A DNA stretch of 64,000 nucleotides, from contig CM072895.1 in assembly GCA_037013685.1 (NCBI GenBank), positions 15,598,463 through 15,662,462 of the forward strand. The letters run 5' to 3'. This DNA is from Acridotheres tristis (lineage: Eukaryota; Chordata; Aves; Passeriformes; Sturnidae). The position numbers and the translations under genes are program-made. The notes below the pieces were generated by a model. The model made no database searches and was not told where the DNA came from. It worked only from the letters and a program-made list of their open reading frames with translations. This document shows positions 1-14,500 of this stretch, in pieces (positions within the stretch are counted from its first letter, which is position 1; the number at the start of each line of letters is the position of its first letter).

Positions 1-3000
1 AACAGGGTCAGTGAGTTAAAAGGTGTGACACCCCTGGATATGTTTGGGTTGAACAGATACACAAGTGTCTACAGTTCTGAATAAAATTAAGTCTCCACTA
101 CAGAAAACAGTATTTTTATTTTGCATACAGTGAGTAGAAAAGTATCTGGTAAAGTCCTGGCCGTATTGATGTCACTAGCAAAACCCCTATAGAGTTTTAA
201 TAAACCCTTGTCCACTGACTTTAAAGGTAACTATTATAATATCAAAAAATGTTTTAGATAGAGACTAGGAGTAGAAGCATAGAAGTAGGAGTTGTCTAAT
301 TTAATATAACACATTGTGTGAATTAAAACTTATTTTTGTCTTTGTTTCTGCTTAACTAGCAATAATGTCTGAGGATGTGTGGAAGAAATGGCATAGAACT
401 TTCAAGCAAAGATACTGAAGTTCCCATTGAGTTTCTTTTCTCATGGAATAGTGCAAAAACATTATTTTTAAAGAAGGATGGGAGGGTAGGTTGAGGAATG
501 AAACCAAACGTTCTAAGATATTTCTGTATGAGAGTATGATTTCATTTAGCCAGGAATAGTGGGCATGCCAGACAAAAAGAGTGTATTTTGACATGAGGGC
601 ACAATAGCTGCAACCACAAACATCCACACTCTCACTTTGCTCACAACCCCCTTTTTTTCAGAAGTTTCTGTCCATGCCTGGGATTCATTACGTGTCTGCA
701 CATTTCTGATGCAGCACACTCCTTCTACAAGTGTGGGGCTGGGAATCACCACCATGTGTGCTTCCATCTCTAAGCACTGGAAACTCTCCAGTGTCACTGG
801 CTGGGAGCACCTTCCATGAGCAGCACCATCAAAAGCCATTGCAGAGGCAGAATAAACACAGCAGTTTACTGATAGCATTTGATTGCTTTGAAGGAAATGC
901 CTGGGACGGGTAGTGACCCAGAAACCTCTATTATTGGCCTATGATTTTTAATTTAATAACATTTTGATAAGGCCAAGTTAATCTTGAGTAATGTACTGGT
1001 ATGGAAACAATCTAGTTCAAAGGATGATTAATCTGTTCCAGTGTGATAAATGTTAAGCAAGGATAATTAATTCCAGATTTTTAGATTCAAGAACTTAAGC
1101 TTCTGCATGGCTAATCAAATACAAAAAATGGTAGGATGATGCAGGAAGTCTGATCACATCTCACATGCCCCACCAGAAGCCTCATTTATCATAAAAGAAA
1201 TAATCTTAGTCTTGAAGCAAATTGACAGCACAGTCAGACATTGCACCTAAAACTATCCACATCTAGCCATCCATTCAAAGCATCCTGGTTGGACATTCAC
1301 CTCAGAAGGACTTCTGTAATCCACATGTTCTTTCACACGACTTTGCAAGTGTATGTGAGTCTTCTTTTTGATCTCTGGTTGGAAGTACTCAATTTATATC
1401 ATCCTAGATCAAAGTAGATGTCAAATCATCAAAATCTGGAATCAAACCTGGCAACCTTGGACACAACTCTAAATAATTTATCCATGTTTAGTGTACAGTT
1501 CTTAGATGCAGCTCTTCATACTTTGGGGAAGTGAAGTCTGACATGCAAAATTAAGTATGAGGTTCACTACTATAAATCAATATTTATCCCTGAGGTAAAA
1601 GTTACACTAAAGTACACCTTTCCCATATTTAAGTAAATGATTCTGTGGGACTAATAAGATTTTAAAGCATAAGGTTTTGAAAAAACAAAAAAAAAAGGAA
1701 AACCCTCAAAGTTTAGGATGATCCTGAATAAGTAAGGAGATTGATAAAGAATACATTGTGCAGAGACAGCTGCTGATGTAGTCTATATGTAAGATCTGGG
1801 CTATTTGTGTTGAGGCAAAGAGGAAAATTATCACCAGAGAATAATGAATGAGTTCACCTTGAGGAATTTTTGCCATAACTGCCTTGTTTCTGATACTTGA
1901 TTGGCTGTCACTGAAATGTGCCATTTTTGAGAAAAATGAAATGGTTGTTTGAAACAAACTCTTCACTATAAAATCATATAATGCCTGTGAAGTACATTAT
2001 CCAGAGTTTCTGAAACTTCCACATCTGATGGAAATAGTGAGATAAAAAGCAAAGACAAAATGGAATTGAGCAACAAATCTTGGGGCTATGTCACTTCTTC
2101 ACTTGGAATAGAATATTCAGGTATTAGACTCTAATGTGTGCAAAGGTGACTCTAATGTAACTCTGATCTGGCTTCCAAAACACGTTTTAGAAAATTATTT
2201 AAAATTGATTTTTTCTGCCTGGAAAAATTTAGAAGGAAGCCACTTCAAGAGTTTCCATTATGTTCAAGGAAAGCACAACCACATCATCAGTGTGTCCTTT
2301 AGCAACTGTGCAGAGTAATTAGACCAAGTAATGTGAGTTTGTCAAAAGGTTCCTATTTTAACACAAAACTGTAGTTCATTAAATACAGTGGCAAGACAAA
2401 GAAAAAATAAAGATTTGATATTCACCATTTAAAGCCAGATATAACGCTAAGAACTGAGAAATTATTAGGCTGCTAAAAAGAAAGGAGGCTTGTTTTATAA
2501 AATTTGCCCTTTTCCCAAACATTAACTTGGGTAAACTGAAGCCAAAAGAGCTAAAACCTAGCAAGCAGAATTTTATAAAAATTAGGAACTGCAGTTGGTA
2601 CCACTGTCCCCAGTGCCCTTAACAGATGGGAGTAGTGCTTAAACACACTAAGTTCATGAGTTGAACCATGCCAGGAATGCTATCAACAAACAGCACCCAG
2701 GAGAATTCAAAGAATATCTTGCATTACACGATGGCATGAATTTTTGTTTCTGTTTCAGGGATTTATTTCATTCTGTAGAGCTTCTTTTTGGTTTAGATGT
2801 TGAGATGATGGGTCTATTAGAAGCATGTCACTAGAAGACAAGATTTCCCCTCCATTATTATATGTGCACACTGAAAGAGAAATCCACAAAGCTGCCACCT
2901 CTGAATGCTCCTCTTTGGGGAAATCTCCCATAAAATACAAGTATGCAAAGAAACATATAAATGTCTAGTTCTGCATCACATATGCTTCATAATATGTTGA

Positions 3001-6000
3001 TGCTTGACTGGAACCACATTGAGTTACTAAGGATTGGAACTGAGACAGTAAATGCCAGAACAATATTTGAACACTCAGAGAACTTGAACTCCATTCTTGT
3101 CTGTTCATAAATATCCATGTGAAATTTCTCCTGAACCACGGTCTTAATAAAACCAGACTTAATAGAAGAAGGAAATTTATTTGAAATGGAAAAAACTGGA
3201 TATTTTTTCCACTATCATGAAGGATTTGCACAAATACTTGAAAGATCCTAATTTTGGCTCTTTCTTTAGATTTCTCCAGATTTTTTCCTCTAGAAAGAGA
3301 GTGAAATGTTGATACAAACCAGTTTGTGTTTTGCAGCATATTAATATGCTGATTTTCTCAAGGAGAGAGAAGAAGGGAAATCTTACTGTGGAGGAACAGC
3401 AAACGTCCTGAGAACAACCTGAAATGCCAACTTAGCATTTTTGCACTTCAAAAACGTCTTTGACTTTTATGAACAGCCATGATGGTAAAATTGAGGCTGT
3501 TAAAAATACATGGTTTACTTCAGTAGTTTATAATTCACAGTGGCATTTAGTGGGTGGAGTTGTAAATTAGTAAGTGGACGGTTGCCACAGCAGAGTAGCT
3601 GCTGCTCTGCAAAGGAGAAACTTTGCTAAGAATAGGAATGTGGTCACGATGATAATGAACAAGGGCTCCACATGCCTGAAACGTTGATGGGAGATTGGGA
3701 GATGGTTGTTGTATGTTTAACAGCTGCTGTAGAAATTAGATGTTATCAAAGATCTGCTTGAAAGATTGAACTGGATGAAAACCATGCAAAACTTAACCAG
3801 TAAGACCTGGTTTCAATTTTTAGTAGCACTACTGAAAGGCAGAATGGCACATGAGATTTTTATGTCGTCAGTGAATTGGAAGGTACAGTTTTACAGCCAA
3901 CAAAATGCTACGTTTATCCTGCTGCAAGAGGGAGGCAGGATTGCAGCAGTCTCTACACATAAAAGGATCTTTTCCCTATTGCTCTAAAATTAAGTAGATT
4001 GATATGCCAAGAAGCATTACAATATGTTAATCAGGTATTTGATCTGGTTTGTCAACACTCAAAGAAGAAAGTCAGTTGCTTCCTGGAAACTATATTAATG
4101 TTCCAAATAAACCCAGCTTTTTAAGGCACTAGATTTGTCTGAGGAGGAATGATATACTTATCACTAGGATGATTTGCCTTTGGATTCTTAGTAGCTGTAA
4201 CAGCCTTATTCAAAGGTTGAAAGCCAATGGCATTATACCAGAAATCCTGAGTGAAGGGTGCAGATAGATATGGATGGCAATATAAAACATGCCACCTTCA
4301 ACTTTTGGAAACTTTACTACTTAGTTACAGTTGCTGTATGACTGCTGTTCAGCCAGAAGAAGACAGGAAAATATTCTGAACCCAAATGCATGAACTGCAT
4401 GGTTGCAATAATTTCATGGTTTTGACTGCTTAAATTCCCAGTTGGTGGGCATCAACACAATGTTCTTAATTTTCTGGCTTCAAGATAGATGCTTGAGTTA
4501 TGTCAGCCTTAAAGTGATCCACAGGAAACTTTCACTGAAGAGCAAAAAAAAAAAATAATCTCTGTGAAATCATTGTGTCTACTTCACATGCTGCACAACC
4601 CTTTGCTATGGGGCTCTGCTTTGATCCCTGTTTGTACTGGCCAGCTCCAGGCCCTCCAGAGCAGAAAGCGCTACACACAGATGTTACACTGCTAAACAGC
4701 TCATCAGTGGAGAAAACCAGGTCTCTTCTCCTGTAGGAAGATCACCAACAAAGTGATTTTGTCATAAAAAGTCTAATCTGACTGTTTTCTGAGTCAGAAT
4801 ACAGCACACGTTTCTAGCAGAAGACTTTTTGAGCTGCAGTCCCTCCCCAGACTTTCCCAGATACCCAAATGTTGAATTCATTCGCTATTATACAGATAAA
4901 AGAATTTCTCAAAAGAATTGCTGGGCTGGTAACCCATCATATTCCACTGAGGACTCATCCTCAGTGATTGCTGTGTATTTTCTATAAAGATATCTCTTAG
5001 GGAGAGATGTGTCTGGTACAAAATAATTAAATATTTCTGGTCTTACTGGAAAGACTTCATCTAACACGAGAATTTATAGCAGCTTTTGTCACATAGACAG
5101 AAAACAGAAAATTACCTTTTATCAAATTTAATCCACTAATTAACTACTTGGCCCACAGGATTAAAGGGCTAGGGTCCCAGGTAGTCCTAAGGCTTATGCT
5201 CTTTGGTTTAAATTCTGCGTTCACACACATTAACAAATCTAAAGCATATAAGATTGCAGTAGGGAGTAAGGAATCCAGGTCAGCTCTTTAAGATCTGCCA
5301 GTTTCAGGACTCTACATGCTTACAATTTAACCTAATTAAAACCATGAAATTATAATTAAATATGGAAATGTACTGGCTAGGAAGTGAATCTGTCACAACC
5401 TCAAATCACTTCATTGATGATAACTCTGAAATCCTGTCCCGCTATGAAATGTGTGCAGCAGTGTATCCCACACTGACAAAGGGTCACCCTATAGATTGAA
5501 TGTGGTGTCATCTTTAAATGTGGTTTTGAAAGCTACCAGCAACAGAGGGATTTGTTTCCCAGATCCCGACTCGTCCTGCCCAGCTGATGCCTGCCTGGCC
5601 AGCAGGAGCACATTGCTGATGAGGGGGTTTGAACACACCCCACCCTAACAGCTCGTTAACTCCTGGCTCCCTTCTGTGTGTGCAGACCAGTCAAGAACTG
5701 AAGTATCATTTTAATCGTGCTTATCCTCCTGGCAGTGTGTCTCTTCAGCCAGCTATCAATGGCTGAACAAACTGATTTAAAAGCAGATCCATAGCAATCA
5801 CACTTAAGTCATGCCTGGAAAACTCCACAGGAGAAAAAAAATTAATTCATTAACATGAGTAGAAAACAAAGCAATATATAGATATGGGGGAAATCGTAAC
5901 ACTGCAGGCAGCATTGATTTACAAGAACATTTGGCATCAGTTCAGACATGGGTTCTCTCACATACCTTGGATCATACTGAGCCAGCTTCTGTGAAAAATT

Positions 6001-7007
6001 CCTACAAAATCCTTTCAAAATCAAAAAATTCTATAACACATGCAACGTACATTTGACTGTGTACATTAGTAAGCCGATAGTAAAAATAGGATCTTACTAG
6101 GAAATCTAAATAAACTGGGATATGTAATACAGGGATTTAATATTTTTTTCTTTCTCTGCTTTGTTCTTAACGAGCAAGAAATCTCTTTCTACTGGAAGAG
6201 CTCATCACTGAAAGCATGGTCAAACTTTTATACAGAATCTCTGGGTTTTACTGCTTTTCTGGCCAAAGACTTTCTGCACAGCAGAAGAGAATCATTCCTG
6301 CTTGCTAAGGACCCTGTGAAAGAACAGTATCTGACTAAAAATATAATCACAAAAGCAAGAACAGTATGGACCAGGAACTTTGGGTCTCATACTTTTTCTG
6401 TCCATACTTAGAGCAGTAAGATGCTTCATCTGACTGTACTTGAAAACTGCCACAGTATATTTAGCTCTTTTTTTTTGGAAATGACAAAATCACATTGGCA
6501 AAAAGGCTGAGAGGTAAGATGCTGGCAACACCATCCTTACCAAAGGCTTCTAAAATTATCTAGAGATGACAATACCCCCAAAAGCAGGCATAATTAGTCT
6601 ATTTCTTACTGTAAAACCGTGTCACTTTGCTACGTGATGCAGATGATAAAAATAAACTGCTTTAAAGAAAAGTAGTAGAATCCCAAAATGCAGTCAAATC
6701 AGTACAGTTGTATCCAAGAATTTTGTGGCACAGCACACAGATTTCTATACGCAAAATGAACAAGGTAAGAACTAATTTAGCTATACATTACACAGTTACT
6801 AAAAATACAAGCAGCAATCTCAAGTAAATGCTAGATCCTTCAGTAGTTAGACAAAGTTTTATTATTTTCTTTATTATAAAGAAATAATACACAATAACTA
6901 GTCCCAAATTAATTTTTAAAATGTAGAAGACATGATAACACCAGATCAAAAAGGAACTGAGTAAAAACAAATGATCCTTGTGATGATCAGCCTCATTTCT
7001 ACCATGC

Positions 7008-7079
7008 AAAAAAACCAACCAACCAAACAAACAAACAAACCCAAACAAACAAACAAACAAACAAAAAACCAACCCAAAA
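7008..7079. repeat. (CAAA)n/(CCAA)n low-complexity tract
   Basis: About 70 nt made almost only of A and C, in CAAA and CCAA units. On the minus strand it reads as TTTG/TTGG, like the plus-strand tracts at 29.6, 40.0 and 48.5 kb. It produces a spurious minus-strand frame rich in Phe, Leu, Cys and Gly. Confidence 0.9.
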
Positions 7080-7306
7080 TCTAATTTCCTGAATAGTAAA
7101 AAAATAGGCTGTAATCAAGTTACTGTACATCTTTGTACATCACGTCCCAATGAAAAGAGTAGAGTTTTTTAGTATGAGCTTTGGAAAACCACTCATGCAC
7201 TGGATTGAACAATTTATTTCTGAACTCTTTCTTTCATACATGATGACTTTCAAAAAGGTTTTGATATTTTATAAGTAGCACAATCATAACTAAATGGATC
7301 CAAATA

Positions 7307-7308
<2 letters not shown>

Positions 7309-7336
<28 letters not shown>
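7309..7336. repeat. (TG)14 dinucleotide microsatellite
   Basis: Fourteen uninterrupted TG units. It is a plausible polymorphic marker and has no coding context. Confidence 0.95.
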
Positions 7337-7337
<1 letters not shown>

Positions 7338-7403
7338 AATGCAAAGCCCCCAGATTTAAAATAAATATTTGCTACTAACATGTCATATAGAATAAATGAC
7401 AAT

Positions 7404-8464
7404 TTTATTTTTAAAAGGAGCACCGAAGCAGATCATTAGCACACATCAGTTTTGTTAAGATGGATAAGCATTTGCAAAAAAAAGGTCCATATTCAACACA
7501 TTACTAATAAATAACAATGAAATAGAATGGCTATTGTCTATGCCTAAACAAACTTATGATTTTGGTCAAAATATATGTTATTTAAGTACGCATTGTAAAT
7601 CACATAAATTTAACAGAATGTACTATTTTTAAAAAACATGTCATAGCATATATCTACAAAACTAATTAGAATTTAGAACTGAAACTAAATCCAGAATTGT
7701 TTCTTATATTAGCCCTGTATCAGCTGAATATTTACATGTGTTTTACCTGAGGCACAATTCAATCTTACTGAACAGCAGCTCCTGAACTCAGACAAATACT
7801 TAAATATCTCACTGGAGATGTGTCACCATAGTATATCAGCACATTCAGAGCTTAAACTATGCCTGTATCTAAAATATTTTCCTACTTATATTTATAAAAT
7901 ATTATTATAGCATATTCCTGAGCATAATGAGATGTAGAGGAAAATGGAGCCTTGTGATGGCAACTCTGCCATGTAGTGCAGCAGCGTGGGCTATATTGGT
8001 GCTAAACTTCAGGGGGAAAAAGGGGAAAGAACCTAATGATCTCGATTTTTGCCTGTTTTAATAGATTAGATATCACTGAATTGAAAGATAATCTGTGATC
8101 ACCTGCATTTACCATGGGCTAATAGGACTCAAGTAAGATTTTACAGCCCAGGACATTGAGAGCCCAATTTTGTGTGCATACCCCACACACACACACCTGC
8201 TGCTGCTGTCATGCACTCGGCCTTTGCTGTGCCATGGATAACACAATGGTTTATAGCAGGAATATCAGCTCCATTCGTGTGACCAGCCAGTAGGATATAC
8301 AGTAATGGCTCACCTGCTTCTCCTGCCCACAACAGATGTTTTCCTAGGGAAGAATTAGCATTAGAGAATTTAATCTGTCAAAATAGTCTAAGTTGGCTTT
8401 GCCTCCAACAAGACTGGGAACCCAATCTTGACAAGTTTCTTCATTATAAAATAGATTAAAGAAT
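7404..8464 (-). other. ODF2L: ODF2L 3' UTR (proposed)
   Basis: This follows the ODF2L stop codon on the minus strand. The first canonical AATAAA I found downstream on that strand is at 7404-7409, giving a UTR of about 1.05 kb. A non-canonical signal nearer the stop could be used instead. The (TG)n tract lies just beyond it. Confidence 0.4.
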
Positions 8465-8593
8465 TCAGCCAAACATTGTTATATATGCATCTTTCAAAAA
8501 CTGTACATAATTCTGGATGCTCTTGTTCATGTTCTCTGACTTCTGTAGGGTGTTCTCCAGCTCTTTCAAATGTACTTCACGATGCTTTTCATT
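8465..8593 (-). CDS. ODF2L: ODF2L coding exon 14 (terminal)
   Basis: Residues 531-572 plus TGA. The acceptor is ATTAG. The end of the protein, [18 protein letters not shown], matches the ODF2-family C-terminal pattern (NYVQFLK..Y...FG) as I recall it. Confidence 0.88.
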   Translation of the reverse strand, partial: NEKHREVHLKELENTLQKSENMNKSIQNYVQFLKDAYITMFG

Positions 8594-11500
8594 CTAATGA
8601 AAAAAGAGAAATGCATAGAAAATTAGAAGCAAAATATAAATCAATCTAAATAATAATCTAAGACACAAAGTACCTAATTTTTATAGCTTTATTTGCCTCT
8701 AAAAGTTTTCAGAGGCTGCACAAAAGCAAAGGTGCTAAAAAAGGCCTCAAAATATTGAATGTTTCATTTATGTTCAGAAAGGACCTAACTGAATGTGTTT
8801 GGATAGACTTAAAATCAAAAAAGCCTACAATAATTCATAAAAATTGTAAATTCAGATTACTGTCATTAACTCAGGAAAAAAAAGATAACATCATTATGAG
8901 ATTGATCTGCATCTAATCAAATGTAGATATGCTTCGTGAACACTTGATCTGAGGGAGATTACAACTTCTTTTTTTTTTTTGTCTTGCTGTGAACACTGTA
9001 CTGAGTAAGAGCTGTAAACTCAATACTATTCAAGTGATTTGGTTAGCCTGGACATCTGTTAGGTTGATGGGAAATGTCCATGTACAAAGTGTATTAAAAG
9101 TTGAATTAATTTACTGTTCTGAAAAGTGTGTATCAACTGTATTAATAGTGTGTTTTCAGTAAAAGGAACTTGTTTTTTTAAATGGTGACACGGTAAGTGA
9201 TTTCTTAAACCACTAACAGCATTATTTACTCACATGGTGAAATAAGCAGAGGAGTTGTTTTTTTTCTTCTTCCCTCTTTCTCACTTCAGCTTCAAGAAGT
9301 AGCAGTTTTGTCTGAAAGGCTTGTTCTTTGTATGACATTTTTTCCTGTTCTTCAGCTACCTATGAAAGTAATGAGAGAGAAAGGATATATATGTTATATA
9401 TATACATATATAACACATATGTATAAATTATATGTATTTTATATATATATATATTTACTCTTAAAGCCCAAATGAATTTATTTTCTTATCTCTTAATACC
9501 TCTCTTTCCTATTCTTTCATCTAATACTTATTTTCCATGCCCAGGACTTAAACGTACCTGTGAAATATTCTGGCTAAATTTGAAAGCTGTTTCAATTTGG
9601 AAAAAAAAAATTAATAAGTGGAACACTTTTTAGCTTATTTTCAAGTTAAGTCAAAATTTTACTTTTTTCAAAACCAAAGAAGTATCCTCAGGCAGTATTG
9701 AGAAAAATCATACGGTTATTTCTACATTATTAATCTGAAATTACAATTTCATACATTTTTTCTGATTAAACTAATATAATTCACGACAATCTAAATTCCT
9801 ACATTTCCTCTTGAATTTGATTTACCGTTTCCATAATTTCTAAAAATGACAAAAGTCAGCTTAATATAGAAAGAATGCAAAATCTTCCTCTAAAAAGAGG
9901 AGGATTTCCACACCAACATTCTTGTGGGCTTTTATAACAAAGAAAATAAAAGGTAAGACTAAGCTTTGTACAGAAACTTTTTGCTGTACGTGTGGGATTT
10001 AATGTAAGGTGCTTAAAGAATTTTGATTTGTCTATCAAAAAAAAGAAAATATAATAAAATGTTGATTAGTTGAAACTTGTTATTTATTTCCATGGGATCC
10101 AAACTTGACAAAGAAATTGAATTGTTCCATCCATATTTAAAACATGCAGAAATTCACAGTAACTTTTTCATATTTCTCCTTACGTGCAAAATAGTCTTGT
10201 CCCATAATTTTTTCTCAAGCTCATTTTTAATGCTATTTTTAAATAGAAAGTAGCAAACAAGATTGAGAGAATACCATTTTTCTCCCTTCTTCCAAAGCAC
10301 ATTCAAGTTGTGTGGTTAATGCATTATATTCTGCCACTCTCTCTTCAAGCTGCAATTTACTGCTCTGAAGACTCTCATCTTCTTTTCTGAGCTGATAAGC
10401 AAGTACTTCATTCTGATATTCCATCTCTCTTAATTGCCTTTATGCAAAATAGATTAGTGCATTATAATTCACTATAGCAGAAAAGTGTAGCAACTAATTT
10501 CAATCAGATTTTTCAAGTTACCTTTGAAGATCTTCATATTTCTTCTGAATGTTACAGATCTCTTCTTCTAAGCAAAGATTGCCCATAGAAGTTACACTGT
10601 GGTTATCCTGGGAAAATGACAACTCGTTCTCTAGTTGAAGAGACTTTATACAGGATCTTACTGAAGTAAAGTAAGCTTGTCTATTAAAATCCATCAAAAA
10701 ATTTAACTGTAATTTCAGACAAATGCTGTATTATAATCAAGTAAACATTATCTTGTATTATTGTATCCTGTATAATTATCTTAAATTAGTAAAATACAGC
10801 CAAAGTTGGAGACTAAAATTCTGCGTGAACACTTTAAGGCTGAAAACCTGCCATGTAAAAAAGTCTAAAAACTCCATGTGCTGCTCAAGCAGCCTTGTTT
10901 TAGGAATTGGTCAGGTCTACCTGACCAGCAAAAAAGGCTCCCTCACACCACAGTCACAAGAAGCACAAAAATAACACTGCATATACGTACTGTTATCATA
11001 AAAACAGTGCAGCACTGGCAAAGAATTTCAGAAAGAAGAGAATATCAAAAAAGACAATCAAGTTCATGAAAAGAGATATATCAGCAGCAGAAGCTGAAGG
11101 AAGCAAGAAGACAGTCATCTGCCCAGCATCCAGAGTGCTAAACTTTCACACGTTTTCCTTCAAATCTCAGTAGCAAGGAGATTACTGCTCCTTCTACCAC
11201 CCATCCACAGCATGTCAGAAATGAACGGGCACATCAATGGCCTGTGGGTGCCATCATTCAAAGGGGCGACCACCACCACTCATTGGACTACCTCAAGCAG
11301 TCCCATCCAGTAACTTGAGCTGATCTGCCTGATTGTGTTTGTCAGAATTACAGGCTCTCATGTAGCAGACTAGCAGTAGCAGAAATTAGTCCAGATGAAC
11401 CCAGGAGAGGTTTTCTGCGGAGGGAGCAATTGCTCCAAAATTAATTTTCCTAAATTCTGGTCATAGAGGCAAGGGTAAAGAACATCTATCACCAAGACTT

Positions 11501-14500
11501 AATGCTGAAATTTAACTACTGTTCCACCAGAGTAGTGATTATATTCTCAATTATCTTATTATCTATATTCTCAATTACCCTTAAGAGGGTCTTCTGCACT
11601 TTTTCAGGAAAACACATAGATTAAAATTACATACATCATTTTATATACATAAATTTTGCACCTCAAAATTAATTATTGCTTAAGTACTTTAAGATTTAAG
11701 AGTTTATGAACGTTCCTGGAAGAATCAAAAATCAAGAGCAATTAATATAAAGTTATAGGACCACAGAGACTCACTGTGCTTCAGCTGTAGTTTTCCTCCT
11801 GACACAGCAGGATGATTAAGCCCCTTTCCCACCCTAACTTTTAGTTAGTTTTAACTAACTTTGTCATTTGTGCTGTTCTAACTTAAAAGCACATTAAAAA
11901 TAAAAACGCAAAAACAATGACAAAAAGCCCAAACCTACCCTGGTATTAAAATTGACATCAGAGAAAAAAAGAGTAGAGGAAAATCCATTTTCAGACTTTA
12001 GAGAAAATACAAGCATTAGTGTTAAATAGAGCTAAAAATTGCAATTATCCTATTAAAGCATATTTTTAAAATACTTAATCAGCTAAAACATTGCAATTAT
12101 TAATATGTTATACATCATCAAGAATATAATTTATCTGATTAAATATTTTATGGTTTATGAATTAGCTATTAAAAGCAAAACTAATGTAGAATTAAATTAT
12201 TCTACTAGATACAAACAATATCTGGACTTGCATTTATTTCCAGGGAAGAATTCTGCAACACATTTCAGGACATAAATATTTAAAAAGATCAAGAATATAC
12301 TCACTCAAAAAGTTACAAGTCTTGCCACATTATGAATTCACATAAATACAGTTGGCAACGGTTTTATTTGCATTGTACTATTTCCACAGAAGTTTTTGAT
12401 TTATGAAGAAAATAACAAAGGAACCCTCACCACTGTCACACATGCCAATAGTAAAAAATGTCCCAGATAATTTTCCACATAATTTTCTCATTTATCTTTA
12501 GAAATCAGCATGTTCTAACCACCTGAAGCTCCAGCTCCCTAAGGGTTTTGCATTTCTGCACACAGATCCTCTCCCAGAACAGAAGCTTTTGCTGGTTTTC
12601 CTCAGCTGCTTTCAGCAAGTCACAAACATGTTCTAACTCCTTTAACTCAGCCTCCATTTGGTCCCTCACCTGCACAGTAGCATCACAGGAGAAAAATGTA
12701 AGTGTAAAACCATAAATTAATTGTTAAAATACTTAATGGATTTTCATGTAGGTAATAAAGCTAAAATTCTATACAAGTTACATATCACCTATTTTATAAA
12801 ATGCTGACAAAGATACAAGTTCTTTTCTGATGCTTAAGAATGTGCTGTGTTCCAGTGTTCAGCTCCATCTGCTGAGAAATTTATAACTCATCTCTATATG
12901 GAGTCTCAATTTTAACTGTTTAAAAAAAGCACTTACGGTAGGTTTGCTTCCATACACAACTTTCATAACTGTTCTGTCAAAAAGATAGTTTCAAAATCAT
13001 CAACAATAAAATCACATTTTCAAAAGTGATAAAAGAATTCTGGAATTCTAAAATACTAGCCAAACTACTTAGTCATTGAACTAGGAATCATTGCTCAATT
13101 GTTTGCAATTGTGTAGTATCCAAAACACACCAGCTTTAGATAGCAGTCAGTAAAACTCTCAGAAATTTAAAACCAAGAGACAGTACCTTCTGACTTCTAA
13201 TAAAATCACAAAAATGTAGGAAAGATCTGTATCCTACAGAAGTTTTGGAAACATTCTTCATTACTGCAAGTCTTACCTTATCTGCTTCTAAGCGTTTGTT
13301 TTCTGTTAATTTTTTGTTTTCATTTAAGACTGTTTCATATCTGGATTTCAATTCTTCTACTGCAATTTGTCTTTTTCGTACCTAGGACAACATACATTTT
13401 TCACATACATTTCCAAGATCCTTCATTTAAATATAGAATAGATAGAATCATTAGTATGAAGCATAAAGGAAAACCTTTGACTTCTAAATAGCATCTCAAA
13501 GTTTGTCATTATTTGAAGTTATTTATTTTCATTATCCTACTTATCACAGCAAGTACAAAAGGGTTACCAGGTAAAGAGCATTGTCATACCAGCAGTGTGT
13601 TATCAACAATGGAGAATGAGCTACAGTTGTGCTGTAGAAGGAGCCAGCGTGACTCACACCTCTCTCCCCACATAACGACAATCACTGACACATCCCATCT
13701 GGAGTCACTACAGCCCTGAGCTGGGGAATTTCACTCCACTCACTGCTTAAGGCTGGCTGCTCTCTGGAGCTACATCTACCACCTTAAAGCTGGCAGCAAC
13801 TTTAGTTGTGATGAGTATTCCAAAGACAATGCTCTCCGGCTCTACTCTAGATTTTGTATCACGTCTTTCTTTTCTCTTGTCAATGATTTAAAAAAGAAGT
13901 AAGTGAAGAATGTCAGTGAAATGGTGTTTATATTATAGCAGAAATAGACACATATTTGAATCAATGTTCTAAAATTTCTATGTGAATGAAGCCAAATACA
14001 AAAAATAAATTGATAAAAAGCCCATTTTAAGTTGGGTTTATTTGTTTCACTGGTATTTCTATGTGGATTTACCTACGGAAATAAAAGAACTCATATAACC
14101 CTATATTCATAACCCTAAACCAAACCCTAGCCCTAATATATATTTCTTGAATGAACTTGAATTTCTTAAACTTACTTGAACACTAATAAGCTCTTAGGAA
14201 CATGAAGATAAAATATGGCCAAGAAAAGGCATAAAGAAATCCACTGAAGACATCAGACTCAAACTTTTAAAATATCTAGTTTACTGGGTCACTAGCCCAC
14301 TTTTTAGGAAGCAAATCTTGTTAAAGCAAGCTTGCAGTTGTTGGCTTCAATGAGCTTCAAGTGAGCTTCACACAATTCAGTTCAGTCAATGAGTACTTGT
14401 AACAGTGTGGAGACTATTCTTTGATATAGTCTGTAATAGCACTTTCTTCTTTTATACTCAAAACTACAAAATTATTACAATCCCCATGACAGCAAAACAG

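Larger units (their letters stand above)
1..7400. other. Gene-free AT-rich flank downstream of ODF2L
   Basis: I see no exon chain, RNA gene or intact transposon here. The open frames are short, mostly under 125 codons, with no recognisable domain and no matching splice sites. Low-complexity tracts lie at 7008-7079 and 7309-7336. Some of the right-hand end may be transcribed as distal ODF2L 3' UTR, because further minus-strand AATAAA motifs occur at 6858-6863 and 6870-6875. Confidence 0.6.

Noticed and set aside
6788..7072. 94-codon minus-strand frame rich in Phe, Leu, Cys and Gly
   Set aside because: Its N-terminal part is the translation of the (CAAA)n/(CCAA)n tract; no real gene context.
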